This document shows, one piece after another, positions 55,849-64,000 of a DNA stretch of 64,000 nucleotides. This DNA is from Microbispora oryzae (GTDB lineage Bacteria > Actinomycetota > Actinomycetes > Streptosporangiales > Streptosporangiaceae). The notes under the pieces were generated by a model. That model searched no databases. It was not told the DNA's origin and worked only from the letters and a program-made list of their open reading frames with translations. The stretch spans positions 62,001-126,000 of the forward strand of contig NZ_JAFCNB010000006.1 of NCBI RefSeq assembly GCF_017896165.1. The letters run 5' to 3'. The position numbers and the translations under genes were made by a program. The stretch's first letter is position 1, and each line of letters begins with the position of its first letter.

Positions 55849-55865
55849 GACTACAACCCGTAGTC
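55849..55865. promoter_or_regulatory. GACTAC inverted repeat upstream of the CDP-alcohol transferase
   Basis: GACTAC-N5-GTAGTC, 12 nt before the start codon of the minus-strand gene. It could fold as an mRNA hairpin over the ribosome site or act as an operator. Confidence 0.35.
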
Positions 55866-56030
55866 GGCTGCGCACTCTTCGGTAACAGGAGGGGTATCTC
55901 GTTGCCACTTCTTGACCGTTTCCCGGCCCCGGGTAAAGCGTCCCCCAATCCGGTGGACACCCAGAAAGGGGCATAAGCCACCAGAACCGGCGAATGCCTC
56001 GTCCTGGGGTACGCGAGATACACAAGACCT

Positions 56031-56068
56031 GGACACGGCGAGTACACGCAGGTGTACAGTCCGTGTCC
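56031..56068. promoter_or_regulatory. Long interrupted palindrome before the Stealth gene
   Basis: GGACACGG-CGA-GTACAC-GCAG-GTGTAC-AGT-CCGTGTCC: arms of 8 and 6 bp with symmetric 3-nt breaks, 14 bp matched in total. It ends 12 nt before the ATG and just before GGGGGAG. It can be a DNA operator or an RNA hairpin next to the ribosome site. I see no other comparable dyad in the 244-bp divergent gap. Confidence 0.6.
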
Positions 56069-56080
56069 AAGGGGGAGAAC

Positions 56081-57709
56081 ATGCCGGTTGTCAGGTTGTA
56101 CCGGCGGCTGCAGGGGCGGCTGCCGTCATGGGAGACCACGCCAAGGGCAGCGCTGATCCGCGAGGACGCCTCCCCGCTGCAGGCGCGCCGCGAGACGCTC
56201 GACCTGGTGTGCGCGCTGCTGTCCGGGGCCTGCGTGCCGTACTTCTGCGTCCGCCCGCTGCCCGAGCGCCCGCCGGTGGTCGCGGTGCCCGAGGAGGAGC
56301 GGTCCCGTGCTCTCGCGGCGCTGGCCCGGGGCGGGCAGCCGCTGTTCGCGGCGGCCCAGCCGCACGGCCGCGGATGGCGGAACCAGCCGCAGACGGCCCG
56401 GATGCGCCCACTGCGGCGCGCCGTGGGGTCCCTTGGCGACGCCCGTGTCGTGCGGGTGGCGATGTTCTTCGCCAGCCCCTCCCGCACTCTTCTTCTCGGC
56501 CCGGAGCACGGCTGCGACCTGGAGTTCTGGTCGCGAGAAGATGATCTACTCCTCGCGCCCCGGCCCAACCTGACGTGTGACGCGGTCCCTGCCGACGGCG
56601 ACGTGGTGGAGGGCGGCGAGGAGCTGTTCCACCCGCTGGTGACGGCGCGCCAGCGGATGCGCGCCTATCCGACGCGCCCGGAGTTCACCCGGCGGCTCGT
56701 CGACGACATCGACTTCCCGATCGACGCCGTCTACACCTGGGTGGACGGCGCGGATCCGGACTGGCGGGCCCGCCGTGACCAGGCGCTGAGCAGCGGGCGG
56801 ACCGGCCGGCCCGAGGTCCGGCTGAGCGAGCTGGCCACGACCGAGGCCCGGTTCACCAGCAGGGACGAGCTGCGCTACTCGCTGCGGTCGCTGCTGCTGT
56901 CCGCGCCGTGGATCAACCGGGTGTGGATCGTCACCGACGGCCAGACGCCGTCCTGGCTGGACACGTCCCATCCGATGATCGGTGTGGTGGACCACAAGGA
57001 GATCTTCAGCGACCCGTCGGTCCTGCCGGTCTTCAACTCCCACGCGATCGAGACGCAGCTCCACCACATCGACGGGCTCTCCGAGCACTTCCTCTACCTG
57101 AACGACGACTTCTTCCTGGGCCGCCCGCTGCCGGCCGGCACGTTCTTCGAGGGCAACGGCATCCCCCGCTTCTTCCCGAGCACGGTGCACGTGCCGTTCG
57201 GGGTGCCGGAGGCCGAGGAGTCGCCCGTGCACGCCGCCGGGATGAACAACCGGCGGATGCTGGAGGAGCTCTGCGGCCGGACGCTGACCCAGAAGCTGAA
57301 GCACGCGCCGTACGCGCTGCGCCGGTCGCTGATGTTCGAACTGGAGCAGCGGTTCGCCGCGGAGTTCGCGGCGACGGCCCGCAGCACGTTCCGGACGTCG
57401 TCGGACATCTCCGTGGTGTCGTCGCTCGCGCACTACTACGGCTACCTCAGCGGCCGGGCCGTCCCCGGCTCGGTGGACTACACCTACGTCGACCTGTCGC
57501 TGCGCAAGACGCCCGGCAAGCTGCGGCGGATGCTCTCCCGGCGCCGCTACGACGTGTTCTGCCTCAACGACACGGCGCCGACGACGCGCGAACAGGACGC
57601 CCTGCTCCGGCGGTTCCTGGAGGCCTACTTCCCCACCCCGGCGCCGTTCGAGCTGACCGGACCGGCGGAGCCCGCCGGGCGCGCGGCCCGGGCGCTGGGA
57701 GCCTCATAG
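56081..57709 (+). CDS. Stealth family hexose-1-phosphate transferase
   Basis: Capsule or wall-type sugar-phosphate transferase, 542 residues. Stealth conserved regions: CR1 DFPIDAVYTWVDGADPDW (about 211-228), CR2 ARFTSRDELRYSLRSLLLSA with WIVTDGQTPSWL and HFLYLNDDFFLGR (256-348), CR3/CR4 later (AHYYGYLSGRA, CLNDTAP). The first 205 residues are a separate non-conserved domain. ATG 56081 follows GGGGGAGAAC. Related enzymes link GlcNAc-1-phosphate or mannose-1-phosphate into polymers. It overlaps the convergent glycosyltransferase gene by 85 bp. Confidence 0.88.
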   Translation: MPVVRLYRRLQGRLPSWETTPRAALIREDASPLQARRETLDLVCALLSGACVPYFCVRPLPERPPVVAVPEEERSRALAALARGGQPLFAAAQPHGRGWRNQPQTARMRPLRRAVGSLGDARVVRVAMFFASPSRTLLLGPEHGCDLEFWSREDDLLLAPRPNLTCDAVPADGDVVEGGEELFHPLVTARQRMRAYPTRPEFTRRLVDDIDFPIDAVYTWVDGADPDWRARRDQALSSGRTGRPEVRLSELATTEARFTSRDELRYSLRSLLLSAPWINRVWIVTDGQTPSWLDTSHPMIGVVDHKEIFSDPSVLPVFNSHAIETQLHHIDGLSEHFLYLNDDFFLGRPLPAGTFFEGNGIPRFFPSTVHVPFGVPEAEESPVHAAGMNNRRMLEELCGRTLTQKLKHAPYALRRSLMFELEQRFAAEFAATARSTFRTSSDISVVSSLAHYYGYLSGRAVPGSVDYTYVDLSLRKTPGKLRRMLSRRRYDVFCLNDTAPTTREQDALLRRFLEAYFPTPAPFELTGPAEPAGRAARALGAS

Positions 57710-59196
57710 CGTTCCAGGAACAGACCCCGGGACGCCCACCGGCCCGCGGGGGCGAACATCCGGCGCACGACGCCGAGCCGACGGGACGACCGCCCGGCCT
57801 TACCGGTCTGCCCGATCACCCAGACCGTCCGGACGCCCGTGAGGCGGCCCGGCAGCAGGCGGCGGCCGACGTCGCGGCCGCCGAAACTGCCGTCGCGGCG
57901 CGGCGACCGGCGCAGGCCCACGTCGTCGAGCCGTCCGAACACGCGGGGATAGACCACGGCGTATTTCCGCACCTTGCGCGGGACGAACAGCACCCCGTCT
58001 CCCGGTCGCGCGGCGGCCAGCACCGCCATGACCGGCCGGGGATCGTCCTGCCTGCCGTCCGGCCCCCGGGTGGCGAGCTGGCCGGGGATCGACAGGCCCG
58101 CCGCCAGCACCAGCATGGCCACGGCCGACCGAGCCGGCCACGCGGCCAGCCCCGCGCCCGCCAGCAGAGCCGCCGCGGGCACGCAGTACAGCACGTACCG
58201 GAACACGTAGACCGGATGCACCGTCCACGAGACGGCCAGCAGCACCGCGGGCGGCAGGAGCAGCCAGGGCAGCGCCAGCCGTACCAGTGTCAGCCGCACG
58301 AGTGTCAGGGGGACGCCGGCGGACGGCGAGCGGCGGGCGGCCCGCCACAGCCCGGCCAGGGCCAGGGCCCACACCAGGGGCGCGAGCCCGAGCCAGGGCC
58401 GGGCCCCCGTCCCGAGGTCGCCGAAGAGCTGGGCCGCGAGCGTCCCCACGTCGCCCGCGTCGGGCCGGGTTATCCAGCCCACCTGGGCGCTCTGCCGCCG
58501 GCCGAGCCACGCCAGGGGCGCCACGGCCGCCCCCACCGCGGCCGTGGCCGCGCACCAGCGGAGGAACGAGGCGCGCGGAACGCTCCGGCTCCACAGCAGC
58601 GAGACCCCGTGGGCGACCGGGACCAGCGCCGCGTACAGGTTCAGGTACGCCAGGCCGGCGAGCGCCACGCCGTAGGCGGCGAAGGCGGTCGCCGACCCCG
58701 TTCGCAGGGCCCGCACGAAGAGCAGCGTCGCGCCGACGGCGGCGGCCAGCACGAAGGCGTACGGCCGGGCCTCCTGGACATACCTGGAGAAGATCGGCAT
58801 GAGCGCGAGCAGGCAGCCGCCGTACAGACCGGCCCTGGGGGCGCCGAGCGCGCGGCCGAGCGCGCAGACCCCGGCGGCGGCCAGCGCCCCGGCGACGACC
58901 GAGGGCAGCCGCAGCGCCACCGGGTCGGGGCCGAAGAGCGCCACCATGACGTGCGCGAACGCGTAGTAGAGGCCGTGGACGGCGTCCACCGACGCGAGCA
59001 GCCGGGCGGTCTCCGGGAGCGTGCGGCTCGCCGCGCTGATCGTGGCGGCCTCGTCGCGCCACACGGGCGGCCCGGCCGGCTCCCACAGGCCGGCGGCCAG
59101 GGCGAGGACGGCGGGCACCGCGAGGGCGGCGCTCGCCCGCGCCCTCGGCGCACGGGCGGCGCGCGTCGTGGCGACGCCGACCGGGGCGACGCTCAC
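57625..59196 (-). CDS. GT-C type membrane glycosyltransferase (GT39/ArnT-like)
   Basis: 523 residues with about ten to twelve helices and the early acidic motif WRDEAATISAAS (D48-E49) at the catalytic site of polyprenyl-phosphate sugar transferases. A large C-terminal soluble part (about 375-523). GTG 59196 overlaps the stop of the TagF-like gene by 4 nt, so the two form an operon. Convergent with Stealth: 85 bp overlap means the last about 28 residues share DNA. It would add a sugar to a wall, lipid or protein acceptor outside. Confidence 0.82.
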   Translation of the reverse strand: MSVAPVGVATTRAARAPRARASAALAVPAVLALAAGLWEPAGPPVWRDEAATISAASRTLPETARLLASVDAVHGLYYAFAHVMVALFGPDPVALRLPSVVAGALAAAGVCALGRALGAPRAGLYGGCLLALMPIFSRYVQEARPYAFVLAAAVGATLLFVRALRTGSATAFAAYGVALAGLAYLNLYAALVPVAHGVSLLWSRSVPRASFLRWCAATAAVGAAVAPLAWLGRRQSAQVGWITRPDAGDVGTLAAQLFGDLGTGARPWLGLAPLVWALALAGLWRAARRSPSAGVPLTLVRLTLVRLALPWLLLPPAVLLAVSWTVHPVYVFRYVLYCVPAAALLAGAGLAAWPARSAVAMLVLAAGLSIPGQLATRGPDGRQDDPRPVMAVLAAARPGDGVLFVPRKVRKYAVVYPRVFGRLDDVGLRRSPRRDGSFGGRDVGRRLLPGRLTGVRTVWVIGQTGKAGRSSRRLGVVRRMFAPAGRWASRGLFLERYEAPSARAARPAGSAGPVSSNGAGVGK

Positions 59197-62117
59197 CGGG
59201 GTGACCGCGTCATCCGCGCGACCACACGCCCGGCCGCCTGCCCGTCGTCCCAGGGGCAGAAGTCGCGGGCGAAGGCGTCGTAGCGGGCCTTGTACGCACT
59301 CGCGGCGTCGCCGTACGCCACGGCCTCGACGGCCTCGGCGACCTCGCCGGCGGTGCGGACGACCGGGCCGGGGGCGCGCGCCGCGAAGTCGAAGTAGAAC
59401 CCGCGCACCTCGTCGCGGTAGCGCTCCAGGTCGTCGGCGAAGAACACCATCGGCCTGCCGGTGACCGCGAAGTCGAACATGGCCGACGAGTAGTCGGTGA
59501 CCAGCACGTCCGCGGCGGCCAACAGGTCGGCCATGTCCGGAAATCGTGAGACGTCGAGCACCTCAGGAGGGATGTCCAGATCGTCGGCGACCAGGTAGTG
59601 CGCGCGCACGAGCAGCACGGCATCCGGGTCCAGGGCCGCGGCCACCCGGCCGACGTCAAGCCGCAGCCTGCCCGGCCGGCCCACCTCGTCGTCGCGCCAG
59701 GTCGGCGCGTAGAGAACGGCCCGCCGGTCCTCCGGCAGGCCGAGCGCGCGGCGGGCGGCGCGGCGGCGGCCGGGCCGCAGCAGCGCGTCGTTGCGCGGAT
59801 AGCCCGACTCCAGCATCTCTCCCTCGTAGCCGAAGGCCCGGGAGAGGATCGGCGTGGAGAAGGGGTTCGGCGAGATCAGCACATCCCACGTGCCCGCCTG
59901 CCGCCGCAGGTCGTCCGCCGGAACGCGCTGCGCGTGCGGCATGTCCCGGGCGTCGAGGCCCAGGCGCTTGAGCGGCGTGCCGTGCCAGGTCTGCACGAAC
60001 AGCTGCCCCGGCGGCTTGGCGTACCAGCTCGGCTGGGTGCGCCGGTTGGCGACGACGAACCGCGAGGTGCGCAGCGCCTCCTCGTGGGCGCGGGAGCCGT
60101 ACAGGACGGTGCGGACGCCGTCGGGCACGGTGAACTGGCCGTCGCGCGTGACCCAGACCAGCTCGACCCCGGGGTCGTGGCGGCCCAGCTCCTCCGACAC
60201 CGCCCGGGGGTTGCACGAGTACTGTCCCCCGCCGTAGCTGTCGAACAGCGCGGCGTTCCTGAGCGGCCCGGCGGGCCGGGGCGCGGCCCGCCGCCTGCGG
60301 GTGGCGTACGGCCCGCGCTCGTCCGGGCCGAGGGCGGGCCGGATCACGAGCATGAGATCGGCGTCTCTCGTCGTGCGTACGCGCACCTCGTGTGTGCCGG
60401 TGACGTGGGGCGCGGGCGGATCGGCGACGAAGGCCTCGCGCAGGCGCACCGCGACGCCCCCGGCCGAGATCCGCCACGTCCCGCTGCGCGGCGGCGGGCC
60501 CGCCGCCGTCCGGCCGATCGTCGCGGTCCACCGGCCCTCCCGCGTGGTCGCAGGCCACGAGTGCCGCTCACCACCGCGTTCCAGGACTATCCGGGCGGCG
60601 GGGCCCGTGCCGGTCAGCACGAGCTCGCCCGCCTTCGTCCAGCGCAGCCCGGTCACGAGCGGACCACCGGTCTCTTCCTCCGGGGGGTCGCCGGCGGCGG
60701 CCCGCAGGACGAGCCCCCGGTCGCGGGTCAGCACGACGTCGAAGCCGTCCGCGCGGAACTCGCGCTCCCCCATGTCCCTGGCCGCCGTCACGGGTCCCGT
60801 ACGGGTGACGCCCCCGGCGCGCACGCGGGCGTGCAGGGTCCAGCGCCCGCGCGGCAGCCGGCCGAGGTCGATCTCGGTCTCGAAGCCGGACTCGTCGTGG
60901 CAGACGACCGACTGCCCGGAGCCCGCGGTCGCCTCGGGCCGGTGGATGCGGCGCACCGGCAGCGCCACCCGCTCGTCCTTCCGGCCCAGCCACAGCTCGA
61001 TCCGGCTGCCGCCGCTGCCCAGATGGGCGATGTAGGCGTACCCGGCGAGCCGCAGCCGCCCTTCGCGGAGCCGCACGTCGTCGAGGCGGGCGTGCAGCCG
61101 CAGGTCGTTGCCCGCGTCGAAGAGACGTGCGGGCAGCCGCCGGTCGCCGCGGAGCGGATAGTCCATGACCCGGCGGCGCAGCGGCCCCCGCCTGAGCACT
61201 CCCCTGTCTCTGATCTCGTGCTCGGCGAACTCTCTGATCAGGTCGAGCTCCGCGGCCATGCCGTGCCGGGCGAGGTGGAGCTGGAGCCGCCGCAACGCGG
61301 GCAGGCCGTCCACCGCCTCGCGGCACAGACGGCCGAGGCCGGTCGCCAGCGGGGCGAGCGTCCCCGCCGGCGCGGTGTCGAGCGCCGCGCGGAACGCCGC
61401 CGACTCGGTCACCTGACGGTCGTACGCGGGACGCAGGCCGGGCGCGTGCCGGGCGACCAGCTCACCGGCGTCGAGCAGCGCGGCGAGCACCCGGGCGGGC
61501 TCCCCGGCCGGTTCCCGGACGCCCGGCCGCGTCAGGCAGACGACCTCGCCCAGCACGTCGGTGGCCTCGGCGAGCACGAGGGCCGGGACGGTGACCGGGA
61601 CGTCGTCCTCCAGGCCCGCCGCGAAGGACAGACCGTGCCGATCCCAGAACTCCCGCCGGAACACCTTGGTCGCGGCCGACGTGTCCCGCAGCAGGCCGGG
61701 CCGGTCCCTGACGTGGGTGCGCAGGACGTCCGCCTCCCGGCCGGGGCCGCGCGCCCGCCCGCCGAGCCGCCGCGACACGCCGCAGGCGAGGTCGGACCCG
61801 GTCGTCTCCAGCGCCTCGGCCAGCCTCAGGTGAGCGCCCTCGGGGACGACGCGGCGGGGATCGGCGAACGCGAGGTGGACTCCGGTGGCGTGGGCGGCCC
61901 CGGCGTTGCGGGCCGCCGCCGCGTCCGTGCCGTGCGGCACGGTCACCAGGCGGAACGCGGGCCCGGCCGCCGACAGGCGGGGGGCCCCTTCGTCCGCGAC
62001 GAGCACCACCTCCAGGTCGCGCGGCGTCGGCGATCGCAACGACGTCAGGCACTCCTCGATGTGCTCCCGCCTGCCTCGCAGGGGAACGACCACCGAGAGT
62101 CTGGGCGGCTCGGTCAC
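59193..62117 (-). CDS. GT2 glycosyltransferase fused to CDP-glycerol glycerophosphotransferase (TagF-like)
   Basis: 974 residues. N-terminal GT-A family 2 domain (about 5-215): LSVVVPLRGRREHIEECLTSL and the DXD-like FADPRR. A beta-rich middle region (about 330-590). C-terminal TagF domain (about 630-960) with QTWHGTPLKRLG, LYAPTWRDDEV and VTDYSSAMFDFAVTGRPMVFF, all catalytic marks kept. It would polymerise glycerol- or ribitol-phosphate-like units from a CDP-linked donor onto a glycosylated acceptor. Start ATG/GTG at 62117; operon with the GT-C gene. Confidence 0.87.
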   Translation of the reverse strand: MTEPPRLSVVVPLRGRREHIEECLTSLRSPTPRDLEVVLVADEGAPRLSAAGPAFRLVTVPHGTDAAAARNAGAAHATGVHLAFADPRRVVPEGAHLRLAEALETTGSDLACGVSRRLGGRARGPGREADVLRTHVRDRPGLLRDTSAATKVFRREFWDRHGLSFAAGLEDDVPVTVPALVLAEATDVLGEVVCLTRPGVREPAGEPARVLAALLDAGELVARHAPGLRPAYDRQVTESAAFRAALDTAPAGTLAPLATGLGRLCREAVDGLPALRRLQLHLARHGMAAELDLIREFAEHEIRDRGVLRRGPLRRRVMDYPLRGDRRLPARLFDAGNDLRLHARLDDVRLREGRLRLAGYAYIAHLGSGGSRIELWLGRKDERVALPVRRIHRPEATAGSGQSVVCHDESGFETEIDLGRLPRGRWTLHARVRAGGVTRTGPVTAARDMGEREFRADGFDVVLTRDRGLVLRAAAGDPPEEETGGPLVTGLRWTKAGELVLTGTGPAARIVLERGGERHSWPATTREGRWTATIGRTAAGPPPRSGTWRISAGGVAVRLREAFVADPPAPHVTGTHEVRVRTTRDADLMLVIRPALGPDERGPYATRRRRAAPRPAGPLRNAALFDSYGGGQYSCNPRAVSEELGRHDPGVELVWVTRDGQFTVPDGVRTVLYGSRAHEEALRTSRFVVANRRTQPSWYAKPPGQLFVQTWHGTPLKRLGLDARDMPHAQRVPADDLRRQAGTWDVLISPNPFSTPILSRAFGYEGEMLESGYPRNDALLRPGRRRAARRALGLPEDRRAVLYAPTWRDDEVGRPGRLRLDVGRVAAALDPDAVLLVRAHYLVADDLDIPPEVLDVSRFPDMADLLAAADVLVTDYSSAMFDFAVTGRPMVFFADDLERYRDEVRGFYFDFAARAPGPVVRTAGEVAEAVEAVAYGDAASAYKARYDAFARDFCPWDDGQAAGRVVARMTRSPR

Positions 62118-62254
62118 GCCGAAAGGATGCCGAGCCCACGCGTCCCCTCACCGGCGGAACCCCGATGGCCTTACCCGCGCTTTGCCCAGCCTTGACCCGC
62201 GCCGGACGCGGCGCCCCCGGCCCGAGGGCGCCCGAGGCCCGCGATGGACCGGCG

Positions 62255-64000
62255 TCAGCCGAACAGCGCGTCGACGAGGCGGGCGGCGGCGCGTCCGTCG
62301 GCCAGCGGACGGAACCGGGCCAGGAACGCCTCGCGCAGGCCCGTGTGCTTCTCGGCCACCTCGGCGAGGTCGCGGACGGCCTCGGCCACCTCGTCGGCCG
62401 AACGCAGCAGCGGGCCGGGCGCCTCGGGGTGCGGGGGACGGTCGTCGGCGGAGTGCAGGAGCACCGGCCGCCCGGTCACCGGAAACTCGAACGCCGCCTC
62501 GCCGTGGCCGGTCACCAGCACGTCCGCGACGAGGTAGAGGCCGTGGAGGTCGGGGTGCGCGGAGACGTCCCGCACCCCCCGGACCGCGCGCGGCCGGACC
62601 GGCGACGGGCCGGGCCGCGGCCCCCGCGGACGCCACACCAGGATCTCGTGGTCCTGCGGGAGCGCCTCCCGCAGGCGGCCGAGGTCGAGGGACGGCCCGT
62701 CCCCGGGCACGTACAGCACGGTCACGCGTCCGGGCGCGACGCCGAGGCCGCGCCGCGTCCCGGCCACCGCGCCGGGAGAGGGACGGCACAGCAGGTCGTC
62801 GCCCGGCAGCCCGGTCTCCAGCACCTCGCCGCCGAACGGGAACGTCGCGCGGAGCCGTTCGGTCCACCAGGGACCGGCCGAGACCAGGTGGGTCCACTCC
62901 CGTGCGCCTTCGGCCAGCCGCTCGCGCTCGTCCCGGCCCGCGGGGTCGTCCGGCGGGCCGTGCCAGGTCTGCACCACGACCTGCCCGTGCCGCCGGACGA
63001 ACCAGGACGGCAGCGGGCCGTCGGCGACGACGAGGCGGCAGCGGGCCAGCGCCTCGTAGTGCTCCCGCCCGAGCGAGCGGACCGCGTCGGCTCCGCCGGG
63101 CAGCGCGACCTGCCCGTCCCGCACGTGCCACAGGAACTCCAGGTCGGCTCCCCGCCGCCGCAGCTCCTCGTGGATCGCCTTCGGGCTCGCGCCGAGCCGC
63201 GTGCCGCCGCCCCCGCTGAGGAACACCGCGTCACGCAGCGGCCGCTCCCTCATCTTGGGGTAGGCGATGGTCCGCAGCTCCCGCTGCGCCTTGCGGCCCC
63301 GCTCGTTCGCGCCCAGGTCGCCGCCCACGGTCAGCACGGCGCGACCGGCCTCGTCGGTCCCCAGCTCGAAGGTGCGCCGGGCCGTCTCGTGCGCCGCCGG
63401 GCCGTCGCCGTCGAGCTCCACCGGCAGGTCTTCGGCGCCGCCGAGGACCCGTACGGACAGGGCGTAGCGGCCTCTCGGCAGCGGCAGCGGCCCCGCGGGC
63501 GAGTCGACCTCCTCGGGGGCGAGGCGCGCCCGGAAGCGCGCGCCCACGGCCTCGATCGGCGCAAGGCGCTCGTCCTGCCGGTCCAGCGAGGTGACGACCA
63601 GGGCCGACGGCGCGTGCGGCACGGCGAACCCGCCCTCGAGGAGCAGTTCGCCGCCGGGCAGCCACTCCGTCAGGTCGGCGTAGGCGCTGACCGGCTGGTC
63701 CCGCAGCACCAGGCAGCCGGACCGCTCGCGGAGCACCACGATCTCCCGGTCTTCCACGGCGTACCGGCCGGGCGGGAGGTCGTCGACGGCGGTCACGGCG
63801 GTCGCCGTGCCGTCGGCCGCGCGCACCTCGACCGTCCACTCGGCCGGCGCGTCCAGCAGGTGGACGTCGTCGGGGCAGGCTGCGGGCTCGGGCCTGCGCG
63901 CGGGCAGGACGCGGCGCAGGTCGACGGTCGCCTCGAACGTGCGCCGGTCGACCTCGACGGGGAAGCCGAGCGGCACGCCGCCGGGCCGCCGCACCAGCTG
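62255..64000 (-). CDS. TagF-like protein with degenerate catalytic motifs, 5' end outside window
   Basis: At least 581 residues; the frame stays open past base 64000 (GTG at 63994 is only an internal candidate). Beta-rich region then a TagF-like domain (about 255-579). It keeps VVVQTWHGPP, but the LYAPTW-R-D motif is replaced by LYVPGDGPS and VTDYSSAMFDF by VTGHGEAAFEF. By comparison with the neighbour it is probably catalytically weak or dead, perhaps a structural partner or specificity factor. It lies 137 bp upstream of the intact TagF-like gene on the same strand. Confidence 0.8.
   Translation of the reverse strand, partial: QLVRRPGGVPLGFPVEVDRRTFEATVDLRRVLPARRPEPAACPDDVHLLDAPAEWTVEVRAADGTATAVTAVDDLPPGRYAVEDREIVVLRERSGCLVLRDQPVSAYADLTEWLPGGELLLEGGFAVPHAPSALVVTSLDRQDERLAPIEAVGARFRARLAPEEVDSPAGPLPLPRGRYALSVRVLGGAEDLPVELDGDGPAAHETARRTFELGTDEAGRAVLTVGGDLGANERGRKAQRELRTIAYPKMRERPLRDAVFLSGGGGTRLGASPKAIHEELRRRGADLEFLWHVRDGQVALPGGADAVRSLGREHYEALARCRLVVADGPLPSWFVRRHGQVVVQTWHGPPDDPAGRDERERLAEGAREWTHLVSAGPWWTERLRATFPFGGEVLETGLPGDDLLCRPSPGAVAGTRRGLGVAPGRVTVLYVPGDGPSLDLGRLREALPQDHEILVWRPRGPRPGPSPVRPRAVRGVRDVSAHPDLHGLYLVADVLVTGHGEAAFEFPVTGRPVLLHSADDRPPHPEAPGPLLRSADEVAEAVRDLAEVAEKHTGLREAFLARFRPLADGRAAARLVDALFG

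Overview
The window looks like a chromosomal segment of a high-GC, Gram-positive actinobacterium, most likely of the Streptosporangiales (Streptosporangium/Nonomuraea/Microbispora type). The evidence is the very GC-rich third codon positions, frequent GTG/TTG starts, leaderless promoters, PspC/LiaF-like stress proteins, the order sucC-sucD-perM-purN-purH also known from mycobacteria, and an SCO4848-type membrane gene beside a D,D-carboxypeptidase. No rRNA, tRNA, CRISPR array, insertion sequence or prophage gene was recognised. Most of the window is core chromosome. The accessory parts are the rifampicin-monooxygenase/AHSA1 remnant (about 22.4-24.5 kb) and the surface-glycopolymer locus (53.8-64 kb).

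Layout. 1-1.7 kb: a divergent MFS exporter (cut by the window edge) and its MarR regulator with an operator between them. 1.7-9.8 kb: a nucleoside uptake and salvage operon (two BMP lipoproteins, ABC ATPase, two permeases, cdd, deoA). 9.9-18 kb: M20 amidohydrolase, YbdK-type ligase, small membrane protein, D,D-carboxypeptidase, YihY/BrkB protein, trpS and a CNNM/CBS transporter. 18-22.3 kb: galE, two secreted proteins and a receptor-like Ser/Thr kinase with an extracellular solute-binding domain. 22.4-24.5 kb: a 5'-truncated AHSA1 gene, a frameshifted rifampicin monooxygenase and a possible leader peptide. 24.6-40 kb: central metabolism (icd, citrate synthase, folD, purH, purN, perM, sucD, sucC, an IcmB-like B12 subunit), interrupted by an FHA regulator, a DUF2156 lysyl-transferase-like protein and an esterase. 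40-50 kb: secreted protein, pcrA, LmbE-like deacetylase, DUF1453/kinase/regulator operon, CPBP protease, zinc metallopeptidase and a second GCS2-type ligase. 50-53.7 kb: PspC sensor kinase and regulator divergent from a PspC/toastrack membrane protein. 53.8-64 kb: sulfotransferase, CDP-alcohol phosphatidyltransferase, Stealth phosphotransferase, GT-C glycosyltransferase and two TagF-like proteins, one cut by the window edge.

How the genes work together. The first operon imports nucleosides and splits or deaminates them. The central block joins purine synthesis, one-carbon metabolism and the TCA cycle. The final block has every enzyme type expected for making and decorating a phosphate-linked wall or capsule polymer. 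Several regulators here are envelope sensors.

Points of special interest: an ABC ATPase whose only well-placed start is AUC behind a strong Shine-Dalgarno; purN apparently starting at CUG; the frameshifted rox-like gene with a possible 19-residue leader peptide; a kinase fused to a solute-binding domain; a TagF paralogue that has lost conserved catalytic motifs; a long interrupted palindrome before the Stealth gene; and short tandem repeats of 9-30 bp inside or beside many genes. All family assignments rest on reading motifs by eye; no database search was possible.
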